From Neorhodopirellula lusitana (GTDB taxonomy: Bacteria; Planctomycetota; Planctomycetia; Pirellulales; Pirellulaceae), in the NCBI RefSeq assembly GCF_900182915.1, contig NZ_FXUG01000001.1:62001-126000 (forward strand): 64,000 bases of DNA, given 5' to 3'. This document shows, piece by piece, positions 1 to 8,625 of this stretch (position 1 is its first letter; each line of letters opens with the position of its first letter). Under the pieces are notes generated by a model. It saw only the letters and a program-made list of their open reading frames with translations. It made no database searches and was not told where the DNA came from. The translations under genes and the position numbers were made by a program.

Positions 1-1119
1 CGTTGGCAATTCAATCCGCATCAGGCTCATCGCGTCGGCGAGCGCTGGCAATAGTTTGGTGTCGACCGCGTTAGCGTTGATTGCGTGATCGTCATCTGGT
101 GTGTGCTGGGACGAGCTTTCGATTAATCCGATCAATCGCAACCGGTCGGGCCAGGATTCCAGCCATTGGGCCAGTCGTTGTTGCCCGTCGGCGGGCATTT
201 CTTCGAGACGTTCCAGGCACAGTGTGCTGGATAGATCTTGTGTGTGGGAGAGCGGTGCGATCGCTGGCGACGCGTAGACTTCCAAAAGTTCCGCATCCAT
301 TAAGGCTGCGTCCAGGCAAACGTAGGGTTCGTCGGGGTTCGCTCGAGACTGGTGATGGATGCAGACGGCCAAGTCCGTCGCTCCGCTGCCGCGCGGACCG
401 ACCAAGGCAACATGGCAACGCATTTGACCGGCGAAGTTGACGCGGTCTCGTAGACGCCGCGATGTCAGCGAGTCGCCGGCAAGCAGCATTCGCGATCGAG
501 ATTTTTGATCTGCTTGAACGCGTTTGATTTGTTCAGCAACCTGGGCGGCTTGGCGAACACCATCGCTGGCGAACCAAACTTCCCAAGGCACATCGGCGTC
601 GGGCAGAAAATCGCCTAAGCAGCCGAGTATCAAGCCATTGGCTGCCGGCGTGTCGACCAGCTTGGATGAACTTGTCGTTGCGCTTGCCGGGTCACTGGTT
701 TTTGCACTCGCGGGTGGACTGGCAAGCCGGATGAAATGAGCCGTTGCCGTGATGGACACACCTTCGGCGTGAACGGCGCGTTCCGCGTGGGCGGCCAGAT
801 CTGCATGGATGCCAGGATCGGTCCCGGTGAGTGGGATGGTCAGGCGGCAGGTTTGATGACCGCGATCCTGATTCTCAATTCGCCAAGCATGCGGTGCTGG
901 CTGAAGAGCCTTGGCCATGGCATCGGGGATTGGATCACCGATGCCCAGGTTGTCTCGCCCCAGACGCTGACGCATCGCGGCGGACAGGAACGCAACCTGC
1001 CCATCGGCATCGATCAACCAGAAACAACTTCCAGTTGCATCGAGCAGGCGTTCGAGCGACCCACCACGTGTTCGACGTGGCTTACCGGTCGTTGCGGATG
1101 GGCGAGTCGAATTGTCCAG
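1..1119 (-). CDS. Partial PAS / degenerate NtrC-type AAA regulator
   Basis: The minus-strand frame is open from about 1119 off the left edge, so the C-terminus is missing. The N-terminal part reads as a PAS-like sensor (LLDATGSCFWLIDADGQVAF). After a low-similarity linker comes a domain that follows the sigma-54 activator AAA fold: VALVGPRGSGATDLA sits where Walker A should be, TLCLERLEEMPADGQQRL where the Walker B stretch (normally TLFLDEIGEMP) should be, and the visible end (ADAMSLMRIELP) matches the sensor region. The Walker A lysine, the Walker B acidic pair and the GAFTGA loop are all absent, so I infer it cannot hydrolyse ATP or remodel sigma-54 polymerase. No ATG, GTG or TTG lies in frame before TTG at 1017, which would cut the PAS domain; CTG at 1119 or ATT at 1131 is the likelier start. 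It follows the 1125-1520 gene by about 5 bases. Confidence 0.7.
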   Translation of the reverse strand, partial: MDNSTRPSATTGKPRRTRGGSLERLLDATGSCFWLIDADGQVAFLSAAMRQRLGRDNLGIGDPIPDAMAKALQPAPHAWRIENQDRGHQTCRLTIPLTGTDPGIHADLAAHAERAVHAEGVSITATAHFIRLASPPASAKTSDPASATTSSSKLVDTPAANGLILGCLGDFLPDADVPWEVWFASDGVRQAAQVAEQIKRVQADQKSRSRMLLAGDSLTSRRLRDRVNFAGQMRCHVALVGPRGSGATDLAVCIHHQSRANPDEPYVCLDAALMDAELLEVYASPAIAPLSHTQDLSSTLCLERLEEMPADGQQRLAQWLESWPDRLRLIGLIESSSQHTPDDDHAINANAVDTKLLPALADAMSLMRIELPT

Positions 1120-1124
1120 CTTGC

Positions 1125-1520
1125 TTAGAATGTATCGAGGATGAAGTGGTGGCCACTGTGGAAGCGGCGATTACTTGGATAGTAATTGTGCCACTGCTTA
1201 TTGTAGACCGGGATTCTCATCTCTTGGGGATAACGATGATACAAGCTATCCGAACTCTTGAAGTAGTCTTGGCTGTAGAAGTTTTGGGGGTAATAAACGT
1301 AGGGGTAGTGGTAGAAGCGGTTCCAGTCGACATTCGCCGCTGAACTGCCCCACGCTTGACCGAATGCCGGTTGTTGGCCTGGCCCCATTGCTCCGTAACC
1401 TTGTGGGCTTTGGGCACCGTAGCCCGGAACACCGCCTTGAGCGGACGCTTCGGTAGGCTGACTTGCCGACATTACGGCAAGTCCAACGGCGACGGTCAGA
1501 ATAATAGTTGGACGAATCAC
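1125..1520 (-). CDS. Small secreted tyrosine-rich protein
   Basis: This 131-residue protein has an N-terminal signal peptide (hydrophobic stretch at about residues 5-18, likely cleavage after ASA near residue 28). The mature part is rich in Gly, Gln, Tyr, Asn and His, with YHYPYVYYP at about residues 70-78 and a basic, His-rich C-terminus. No enzyme motif is visible. It is probably exported and low in regular structure. I do not recognise the family; small Tyr/Gln-rich exported proteins of this kind are common in planctomycetes. It lies just upstream of the degenerate regulator on the same strand and diverges from the BatD-BatE gene, sharing a 190-base intergenic region with it. Confidence 0.6.
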   Translation of the reverse strand: MIRPTIILTVAVGLAVMSASQPTEASAQGGVPGYGAQSPQGYGAMGPGQQPAFGQAWGSSAANVDWNRFYHYPYVYYPQNFYSQDYFKSSDSLYHRYPQEMRIPVYNKQWHNYYPSNRRFHSGHHFILDTF

Positions 1521-1710
1521 TTGAGTTTCCCGTTTGGCGACATCTCGACGAACCGAGGTCCACCGACCTCCTAGATAGCAACATCCCTTTCTTCGGCACG
1601 ACTGAGGGGATCGGTTGAGTTGTTTCTACCGCTAAAATCGGAACTCGAACCTCAAACCGCTATTTCGCGTACTCTGACGACATCAAAAACTTGCTTCCAA
1701 CCGCACTTCC

Positions 1711-4632
1711 GTGACCATGTTCCCTGATATTGAAAGTCGTTCCGCCTTGGTTATTCCCTGTTTTCCAGTTTTTCGATGGGGAACAAAAGTGGGTGGGGGC
1801 GTCGGCGTTCGGTGGGCGATGGCTTTGCTAGCGATGCTCTTGCTAGGGATGTCCGTTGCCGGGGCGGCGGAAGTCAACGCCCGCCTGTCCAGCGGCCAGG
1901 CTTACGTGGACGCTCCACTGACCTTGCAGATTTCAATTCAAAACGTGGGTGAGTTTGAGCCGCCGAATGTTCCGGCCGTCGATGGTTTGGAGATCGAATA
2001 CGCCGGTGCCGCTCGTCAGTCTTCGCAACAGTTCATGATCAACGGACGCGTTTCACGACGCCAGTCGGTCACGTTGCAATACGCAGTCACCCCGCGGCGA
2101 GAGGGAGTGTTTGAGATCCCGGCGATGGAGGTTTCGGTTGACGGGCAGATTGTCAAAACGAGTCCAATTGGTTTTGTTGCTTCGGTCAGCGAGACCGACG
2201 ATTTGATGTTCGTCGAAATCGAAGGGAAACAGGACAAGGTTTACGTCGGTCAGCCACTGGAGCTGGTGTTGAAGATCTGGGTTCAGCCTTACCGCGATGA
2301 CGAGCTGGATTACACGTTGACCGAAGCAGAAGTCTGGAACTTGATTTCACGGCGGAGTGCCTGGGGGCCTTTCCAGGAACGCATGGACGAGATGACCGAT
2401 CGGCGGCAACGGCCTGGTGGCGAACCAGTCGTACACGCGAACGCCGATGGCGAATCGAAACGCTATTTTCTGTACGAGATTGAAACCACTTTCTATCCGA
2501 ATAAGCCAGGCCGCATTGATGCGGATGGCGTTCGGATTGTTGTCAACTATCCCGTGGAACTGCAGTTGGAACGCCAGCGAAGCATGTTGGATGATTTCTT
2601 CGGGGGCGGTTTTGGGCCTGGCATGGGCGATCCGTTTGAGTCGGGCTCAAGGATGCGGTTGACGATCGCTAAGTCGAGACCGATTAGTGAGGCTGCGAGT
2701 GTGGATGCGACGAAGATCATTCCGATCCCAAGCGAAGGCCGACCAGCGTCTTTTCAAGGTGCCGTGGGACGCTACCAAGTACGAGCGAATACGGATTTGA
2801 AACAGGTTGCCGCTGGTGATCCCATCACTTTGCAGTTCGGTATCTCGGGTGACGGCCCGTTGGACAGTTTGCAGTCGCCGCCGCTGGATTCGTTGCGGGA
2901 GAAGTTCCGTATGGACGGTCAGCCACTGGCTGGTTTCGTCCAAGATGGCGTGAAGTACTTTACGACTACCATCCGGCCGATCGAGGAGACCGTCAGTGAG
3001 GTTCCGGCGATCGAGATGAGTTTCTTTGATCCGGAAAAAGAAGAATTTGAAACCGTGATGACTGAGCCGATTCCGATCACGGTTCTGCCGGCGGAGAAAC
3101 TAGCCATGGACGCGATTGTGGGCTCCGACAAACCGGACGGGTCGGAATCATCGGTGACGTCGTTGCAGACACCATCGGCATTGGCTTGGTCGCCGCTGAA
3201 CTGGATGATGAGCAATTCGGCGGAACCGACCGTTCTGCGAAACCAGCAACCCTCATCGTTGCTCAGTTGGTTGGCCTGGATCTATCTAACGCCCGCGTGT
3301 TTGTTTGTCGTTGGGATGGCGATTCGTGGTCGCAAAAGTCTGGCCGCTTTGGCGAGACTGTTTCGTTCGGCGAAGCAACGAGCGGAGCGGCGTCTTCAGG
3401 ACGTTTCGCAGCCGGTGGAGATCCCAGCGGTGCTTTGCAACTACGTCCTGGTTGCGTTCCCGCTGGGTCGTGGCAATAACAATCAAGATTGGCAGGCCTG
3501 TTTAGGGACACTGCGGTCAGGCGGGCATTCTGGCTTGGCGGCTGAATTGGAATCGCTGGCCTACCGATGCAAGAATTCGCCGGCGACTCGTGAGGCGACG
3601 AATTTGCTTGTGGAAGAAGCCAATCGCTGGATTGAGAACGCGGAAACGGCACGGTTAAAGCGGCGCGTGTTGACGAGCGCTCGTGCTTCGAAAGCGAGAG
3701 TTGCCGCAGTGGGAGGCATGGAGAAGTCCTCGGCGGGGCCACCGTCGGCTGGTCCACGGTCGGCTGGGAACTCCGTGGCGGGTGTGGTCTTGCTGTTGGC
3801 GGTTTTGTGTGTCGGAAACGGATCGGCGTTTGCCGCCAGCGGAGTTGTGTTGTTGAGTCCGGATCAGCAGGGAACGTTGTTGCGGGAGGCGGACGAGATC
3901 TACCGGAATGCAGCCAAGTTGCCGGTGGCTGAATCGGGTGACAGCGATACCAAGAGGGAAGCAGGCGACGAAAGTCCAAGCGACAAGGACGACGGTTCTG
4001 TGGCACGCGAAGCGTTTCGGACCGCTGCGATGAAATACGAACAAGTCATCGATAGCGGAGTTCAGAATGCGGCCATGTATCGTAATCTTGCCAATGCGTC
4101 TTTCCGCGGCGGTCAACTTGGCAAAGCGATTGTGAACTATCGCCGGGCTGAGGCTTTTGAACCGCTAAGCGTGAAGAACCAAGCAAGTTTACTAGCGGCC
4201 CAGGTCCGTGCCGGAGTTCCGGTGGCGCAGTGGCACATGCCGCTGGTATGGATGGTGGTCGGTGGCGTTTTCGCGTGGTTAGGTTGGAGCTTACTCGTTC
4301 GAGCTTTGATTGGCGGGAAGCGGACACTGGCAATCGCAGGCTTGTTGTCGCTAATTGTGTCTCTGGCGTGTCTCGGCATGGTGCTACGGCAAACCACATT
4401 TGGGCCTGGGCATCAGGCGATCGTTGTGGTTGATCAGCTGGATGTTCGAATCGGAGACGGAGAAGATTTTGAGATCGCGTCCAGACTCGACGGAACCGAA
4501 GGAACCGTCGTTGAACTGCAACAGCAACGTGGCGATTGGAGTGAGATTGTTACTGCGGACTCGGTCCGGGGTTGGGTTCCAATGACTGCGGTGCAGCAAA
4601 TTTCTCCACTCGGGCTCGCACGCCCGGAATGA
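1711..4632 (+). CDS. BatD-BatE fusion: oxygen-tolerance, TPR and SH3 protein
   Basis: This 973-residue membrane protein joins two Bat (Bacteroides aerotolerance) components. Residues about 35-53 form a signal peptide. About 54-460 read as BatD-type beta-sandwich repeats (RLSSGQAYVDAPLTLQISI near the start). A membrane segment lies at about 513-537, then a cytoplasmic stretch, then a second hydrophobic segment at about 688-708 (VVLLLAVLCVGNGSAFA) that looks like a signal peptide. This is followed by TPR repeats (about 765-830), two more membrane segments (about 843-895) and an SH3-like C-terminus (ending GWVPMTAVQQISPL), as in BatE. The GTG at 1711 is the longest start; ATG at 1819 gives a cleaner signal peptide. 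An in-frame ATG at 3718 has GGGAGG just upstream and could start BatE separately. The 3' end overlaps the amidohydrolase gene by 83 bases, tail to tail. Bat proteins are thought to support envelope stability with MoxR. Confidence 0.8.
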   Translation: MTMFPDIESRSALVIPCFPVFRWGTKVGGGVGVRWAMALLAMLLLGMSVAGAAEVNARLSSGQAYVDAPLTLQISIQNVGEFEPPNVPAVDGLEIEYAGAARQSSQQFMINGRVSRRQSVTLQYAVTPRREGVFEIPAMEVSVDGQIVKTSPIGFVASVSETDDLMFVEIEGKQDKVYVGQPLELVLKIWVQPYRDDELDYTLTEAEVWNLISRRSAWGPFQERMDEMTDRRQRPGGEPVVHANADGESKRYFLYEIETTFYPNKPGRIDADGVRIVVNYPVELQLERQRSMLDDFFGGGFGPGMGDPFESGSRMRLTIAKSRPISEAASVDATKIIPIPSEGRPASFQGAVGRYQVRANTDLKQVAAGDPITLQFGISGDGPLDSLQSPPLDSLREKFRMDGQPLAGFVQDGVKYFTTTIRPIEETVSEVPAIEMSFFDPEKEEFETVMTEPIPITVLPAEKLAMDAIVGSDKPDGSESSVTSLQTPSALAWSPLNWMMSNSAEPTVLRNQQPSSLLSWLAWIYLTPACLFVVGMAIRGRKSLAALARLFRSAKQRAERRLQDVSQPVEIPAVLCNYVLVAFPLGRGNNNQDWQACLGTLRSGGHSGLAAELESLAYRCKNSPATREATNLLVEEANRWIENAETARLKRRVLTSARASKARVAAVGGMEKSSAGPPSAGPRSAGNSVAGVVLLLAVLCVGNGSAFAASGVVLLSPDQQGTLLREADEIYRNAAKLPVAESGDSDTKREAGDESPSDKDDGSVAREAFRTAAMKYEQVIDSGVQNAAMYRNLANASFRGGQLGKAIVNYRRAEAFEPLSVKNQASLLAAQVRAGVPVAQWHMPLVWMVVGGVFAWLGWSLLVRALIGGKRTLAIAGLLSLIVSLACLGMVLRQTTFGPGHQAIVVVDQLDVRIGDGEDFEIASRLDGTEGTVVELQQQRGDWSEIVTADSVRGWVPMTAVQQISPLGLARPE

Positions 4633-5848
4633 TCCGAGCAGCGTTGGCGTGATAAATTTTTTTGAGCACGTCGTCGGGCAAGTGAACACCGTAGATATTC
4701 CAGAAACCTTGCGGCGGCGGAGATTTCTCGCTGTAAGGAAAGTACTCGTCATGGGTTTCTAGGAATCGCCAGTACAGTCGCAAACGGGATTCCGGTTGTG
4801 GGCCATCCGTTCCATATAGAACTCGATCGGCATAGCGGATTAAGAACTCGCGTGCAGTGTAGGGTTGACGCCCCAGTTCGCTGATGCGGGACGCAATTTC
4901 AACGACCAGGTTGGGGTATTTTTCGAGCCACCGGCTGACGGTGGCCAGGTCTTCGGCATTGTTGGCGATGTGAGCGCCGATGAACGTGGTGTCAGGGTGC
5001 CGCTGAACGACTCGATTGCGAGCGGCGAAAAGCTCTTCACGGGACGGGAATTCGTCACCATAGAAGCTCCAGTTGGGATGACGCGATAGTTCTTCCCAGC
5101 GTTCATTTTTGGCGTCGATTGGTTCAAAGAACGCGGCGGGGTCGGCGGTGTGGATGATGACAGGGATCTTCAGTTCGCCGCAAACCGCCCAGATCGGATC
5201 CCAACGCGGATCGTCTAACTGCATCAAGGTGCCGTCCGGATTGCGATAGGAGAGACCGAAACGTTTGAAGATTTTCAGGCCGGAAACGCCAAGTTTGACC
5301 GCATCACGAATTTCTTGTGCGGTTCGTTCTGCGAAGCCGGGACGCTGGCATGCCCATGATGCTGGGTCGTCTTTCTGACCGTCGCCTTGCCAGTCGACGT
5401 TGGTGTAGATGACGAAACGGTCACGGTAATCAGTCCAAAGGTACTGGATGTGCTCGTCGAGTTGGCTGCCTAGTTTGCCATCTAAGGATGCGCAGACCGC
5501 GATACTGTTGCGGTCCATTGTCTTAACGAAGTCGACAAGGGCTTCGCGGTTGTGTCGCATGCGATAGAAGAAGTGCGTGTGTACATCAACGACTGGCATC
5601 TTGGCGTGTTGCAAATCGGTGGACGGCACCTTGAGTTGTGACACCGGGGCGTAGTCGCGGACGGAAACATCAGTCCCCTTTGCCTCAGCGGTACGAGAAC
5701 GCTTGGAGGGCTCTCGTTTACTTGGGCCACGTTTGGCTGGAGTTGTTTCCGTTGGGGCTGTCGTTGGTGTTGTTTGGGCCTGCGTTGTCAGACAGGGGAT
5801 CAAAAACAGCGACAGCAAGATCGGTGTGATTCGGAGTTGCACTGACAT
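4550..5848 (-). CDS. Exported amidohydrolase (Amidohydro_2 family)
   Basis: The 432-residue protein has a signal peptide (residues 1-24, ending TQA), a Thr/Pro/Lys/Arg-rich linker, and an Amidohydro_2 TIM-barrel domain from about residue 85. Metal-site motifs are visible in order: VDVHTHFF, a central lysine in LKIFKRFG, IIHTADP, GAHIANN and LYGTDGP, the last carrying the usual Asp. This family includes decarboxylases and lactonases that act on small carboxylated or cyclic substrates; the actual substrate cannot be read from sequence. It is the last gene of a minus-strand operon, starting 2 bases after the dehydrogenase stop. Its 3' end runs 83 bases into the opposite-strand BatD-BatE gene. 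Confidence 0.85.
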   Translation of the reverse strand: MSVQLRITPILLSLFLIPCLTTQAQTTPTTAPTETTPAKRGPSKREPSKRSRTAEAKGTDVSVRDYAPVSQLKVPSTDLQHAKMPVVDVHTHFFYRMRHNREALVDFVKTMDRNSIAVCASLDGKLGSQLDEHIQYLWTDYRDRFVIYTNVDWQGDGQKDDPASWACQRPGFAERTAQEIRDAVKLGVSGLKIFKRFGLSYRNPDGTLMQLDDPRWDPIWAVCGELKIPVIIHTADPAAFFEPIDAKNERWEELSRHPNWSFYGDEFPSREELFAARNRVVQRHPDTTFIGAHIANNAEDLATVSRWLEKYPNLVVEIASRISELGRQPYTAREFLIRYADRVLYGTDGPQPESRLRLYWRFLETHDEYFPYSEKSPPPQGFWNIYGVHLPDDVLKKIYHANAARIIPGVRARVEKFAAPQSLEPNPGPSPQ

Positions 5849-5850
5849 TC

Positions 5851-7125
5851 TTAGATCAATGGTTGAACGGATTTAATGTTAGGGTGTTCCGTTGCGAGTT
5901 GCGTGACTCGTTGCTCGGAAATGCAGGTGATGGGTGTCTCGTTGCTGGACCAAGATTCATTGGGCCAAACTCCACTGGAATCAATGCTGTTTGGATCAAT
6001 GTCTTCGGGGAATTTTTCATCCGAACGCCAACCTAAGCCGCCTCGCATCGCGGCATCAATGGTTGGGGCGTCGGCGATTCCGTCTCGCTCGATCGCGATC
6101 GCTTCGAGTCGCATCACGGCGGCGAACAGTTCGGCGACACGTTCGGCAATCTCAGTGTCTGAGCGATTTTCCATCGGGAAGGAATTTCGATGGTAGCGTT
6201 GGGTAAGCTCAGTGACCTCAGCGGTCAAAGCGTTGCCGACGCGGTTTCCCTTGGAATCGTAGGTGAAGAAACCGTTACCACCGGAAACACCTGGGATTTT
6301 TCTCTTGACGATGGCGGGAAGTAAGGGAGACGGATCCATTCGTTGCGGGAAGGCTTGCCAGACGATCCGGCCGCCATCGAACGCCGTGCGAGGACCGATT
6401 AGATCGACCAGTGAAAGCGGCGACATGGGCATGCCGTACCGTCGTGCGGCTTGTTCGATGATGTCCGCGCTAACGCCTTCGCAAAGCAGACTCATGGCCA
6501 AGTTCAGATACGGTGACAGCATGCGGTTGACGACGAAGCCAGGGCCATCGGCGACCAACAGTGGTGACTTGGAGAGTCGCTGGGCGTGTTGTTGACATGC
6601 CTGGGTGACGTCCGGGGCGGTGTTAATGTTCGGGATGATCTCGGCGGCATGGCGGTCGACCACCGGCATGAAGAAATGCAAGCCGCAAAGCCGCTCGGGC
6701 GACGTCATCGACGAAGCGATTTGGTTGATCGACAGCGTGGAAGTGTTGGTCGTCAAAATGGGAGCCCGGTCGAACCACGTTTCCGCATCGGCAAAGAAGG
6801 CTTGCTTGATCTCCAGCTTTTCCGCAATGGACTCAATCACGAGCCACTGGGGAACGTCAGGTGACTCCATCGAGATCAGTTCAGTGGGGCGGATGCAGAC
6901 GATCGGCAGGTCGATTCGGGCACCCCAAGGTGATGCCGATTCCGCTGTCGAGTTGCTGCGTTGCAGTACCCAATCACAGCTTTCGCTCAATGTGGACAGA
7001 TCTCGATCTGCCATCCAAACCGGGATTCCGGCAAGCAGGTGGTCCAGTGCGATTGCTCGTCCAACCACACCGGCACCGACCAATAGCACCTGTAGTTGCG
7101 AGCTCGGTTTCGCTGGCTCAATCAT
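5851..7125 (-). CDS. 3-hydroxyacyl-CoA dehydrogenase
   Basis: The 424-residue protein has an N-terminal Rossmann fold (LLVGAGVVGRAIALDHLL, about residues 14-31) and the catalytic-region signatures LCGLHFFMPV and GPGFVVNRMLSPYLN, followed by the helical C-terminal 3HCDH domain. The family oxidises 3-hydroxyacyl-CoA to 3-ketoacyl-CoA with NAD in fatty-acid beta-oxidation. There is no fused enoyl-CoA hydratase domain, so this is a stand-alone form, longer than the roughly 280 residues of the simplest members and carrying a second C-terminal domain (about 300-400). Its ATG overlaps the stop of the upstream lipoprotein gene by 4 bases (ATGA), and the amidohydrolase follows 2 bases after its stop, so the three genes are very likely co-transcribed. 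Confidence 0.88.
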   Translation of the reverse strand: MIEPAKPSSQLQVLLVGAGVVGRAIALDHLLAGIPVWMADRDLSTLSESCDWVLQRSNSTAESASPWGARIDLPIVCIRPTELISMESPDVPQWLVIESIAEKLEIKQAFFADAETWFDRAPILTTNTSTLSINQIASSMTSPERLCGLHFFMPVVDRHAAEIIPNINTAPDVTQACQQHAQRLSKSPLLVADGPGFVVNRMLSPYLNLAMSLLCEGVSADIIEQAARRYGMPMSPLSLVDLIGPRTAFDGGRIVWQAFPQRMDPSPLLPAIVKRKIPGVSGGNGFFTYDSKGNRVGNALTAEVTELTQRYHRNSFPMENRSDTEIAERVAELFAAVMRLEAIAIERDGIADAPTIDAAMRGGLGWRSDEKFPEDIDPNSIDSSGVWPNESWSSNETPITCISEQRVTQLATEHPNIKSVQPLI

Positions 7126-8537
7126 GCGTCTGGTTCATCCTTGTCACCAGCGTTTGCATCTTCGGACTCACCCTCTTGGCCGGTTGTCGTGTTTTGAGCC
7201 GATGGCAGAACCGAAGGATCGGGTGGGGTTTTCGGATCGATGCTTGGGTTTGAGGTTGGCTTTGAACCGGGGAAAGGTTGGGGGACGAGAACCAAGCGAA
7301 CAGGGGTGCCGGGTTCGGGGACACGTTCGCTGAACGGTTGGAAGAGAAGGTTGCCGGCGTCGGCGCTACTGGCGAAAGGGACATCCATCATGGCTGTCGA
7401 GAAATTGGAGACACAGATCATGTCGCCGGCGTCGGCCGAGTAGTGCTCGATGTTTTCTTCCGGATCGGTCCAGAACTCGCTTCCTGAAAAGACCCAGGAT
7501 TCTTTCAACGATTCTTGCGTTTCCACGTTCCGCACCCAGTCGCGGGCGTCGGCAACATGCAGTTCCTTGCCGGGCACGAATTGTCGGATGCGAGGTTCAT
7601 CTTCGGTGGGTTGGTCGTCGCCGGTTGGCTCGTGTTCGCGATAAACAATCCAGATCGAAATGGGTTGGCCGGTGGGCGGTTGGAATTCAGGGACCCAGCG
7701 AGCGGTGGTGCCGCTTTGGGCACCGATGGCCAGCAGCGCGGCGTGGACTTCGCTGCTTTTGGCAAACAACGCGATGACGGATTCGTGTTCTTTGGTGCCG
7801 ACGGGGCAAGCCAGCATCTCGAGTGGTCCGCGACGCATCGAGACATAGCCATCGACGTAAATGCGTTTCGCTTTCATGTCGACCCATAGGTCGGGTTGCT
7901 TACCCAGTTGAGTGGCGCCGGGTGGCGGATCGTAGGTGTCAGCGATGCGGCGAAGTGCTTGTCGTTGAGCTTCCAGTTCGGCCAGGATTTCAGGATCGGG
8001 GACGTATTCCTCTTCCAGCTCTTCCGTTGTGAGCGGCTGGCCGTCCAGCGATTCGTTCTTGGGTAAGGATTGGGGGGCGGTCGTTAATTCGGCGTTTGCT
8101 TGTTTGGCGTCTGCTTTATCCGTATTGGCAGCGGACTTCGATGCCTGGGATTGCATTTCGTTGGAGGCGGAGGCGACCGCATCCGTTGGTTGGGAATTGC
8201 TCGACTCGGCCGACTCGGCGGAATCGGGGTTGGAGCCGGCGGTCTTGGGGGCAGCCGTTTCGGCTTTCCTGGTGTTGGTGTTTGGCGATTTTGGGGACGC
8301 GGATACCAAGTCTGGCGCCGAGCCAGCATCGGTTTCGGACGACTGGGACGCGGGCGTCTCTGTAGCGGTTGCGGGCGGCGGAGACGCTGGTGGCTCGGAC
8401 TTGCGGCAGCCCGCAGTGATGCAGACGCCGAGCAAACCGACTCCGATCAAAGCAAAAGTGAGGATTCGCTTCGTGGATGGAAGCGAGGTGTGTGGGGCTG
8501 GGAATGGGCGGAGCGGCGAAGCGAAAAAACTCATCAA
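7122..8537 (-). CDS. YdjY-domain lipoprotein
   Basis: This 471-residue protein has a basic N-terminus, a hydrophobic segment and a lipobox (GVCITAGC, Cys at about 43), so it is probably a lipoprotein. A long disordered region rich in Ser, Ala, Pro, Thr and Asn follows (about 45-170). From about residue 215 lies a domain I assign to the YdjY family: RIYVDGYVSMRRGPLEML, then ACPVGTKEHESV and a VHAALLAIGAQSGT stretch. The tail is again Pro/Asp-rich. YdjY-domain function is not established; many planctomycete copies are exported. It is the first gene of the minus-strand operon and overlaps the dehydrogenase start by 4 bases. It diverges from the 720-residue gene with about 90 bases between them, where a shared promoter region must lie. 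Confidence 0.75.
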   Translation of the reverse strand: MMSFFASPLRPFPAPHTSLPSTKRILTFALIGVGLLGVCITAGCRKSEPPASPPPATATETPASQSSETDAGSAPDLVSASPKSPNTNTRKAETAAPKTAGSNPDSAESAESSNSQPTDAVASASNEMQSQASKSAANTDKADAKQANAELTTAPQSLPKNESLDGQPLTTEELEEEYVPDPEILAELEAQRQALRRIADTYDPPPGATQLGKQPDLWVDMKAKRIYVDGYVSMRRGPLEMLACPVGTKEHESVIALFAKSSEVHAALLAIGAQSGTTARWVPEFQPPTGQPISIWIVYREHEPTGDDQPTEDEPRIRQFVPGKELHVADARDWVRNVETQESLKESWVFSGSEFWTDPEENIEHYSADAGDMICVSNFSTAMMDVPFASSADAGNLLFQPFSERVPEPGTPVRLVLVPQPFPGSKPTSNPSIDPKTPPDPSVLPSAQNTTTGQEGESEDANAGDKDEPDA

Positions 8538-8625
8538 AACGACATCTTCCTTGGACCGGTGGGGTGGTTAGACTGCGCTGACGTTCTTTTCAGTATCTCT
8601 GTAGCCCGCCGATCGGTCTATCACC

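Noticed and set aside
3263..4006. 247-codon minus frame inside the BatD-BatE gene
   Set aside because: Its Pro/Arg/Ser-rich composition is typical of a shadow frame; the plus strand holds TPR and membrane motifs.
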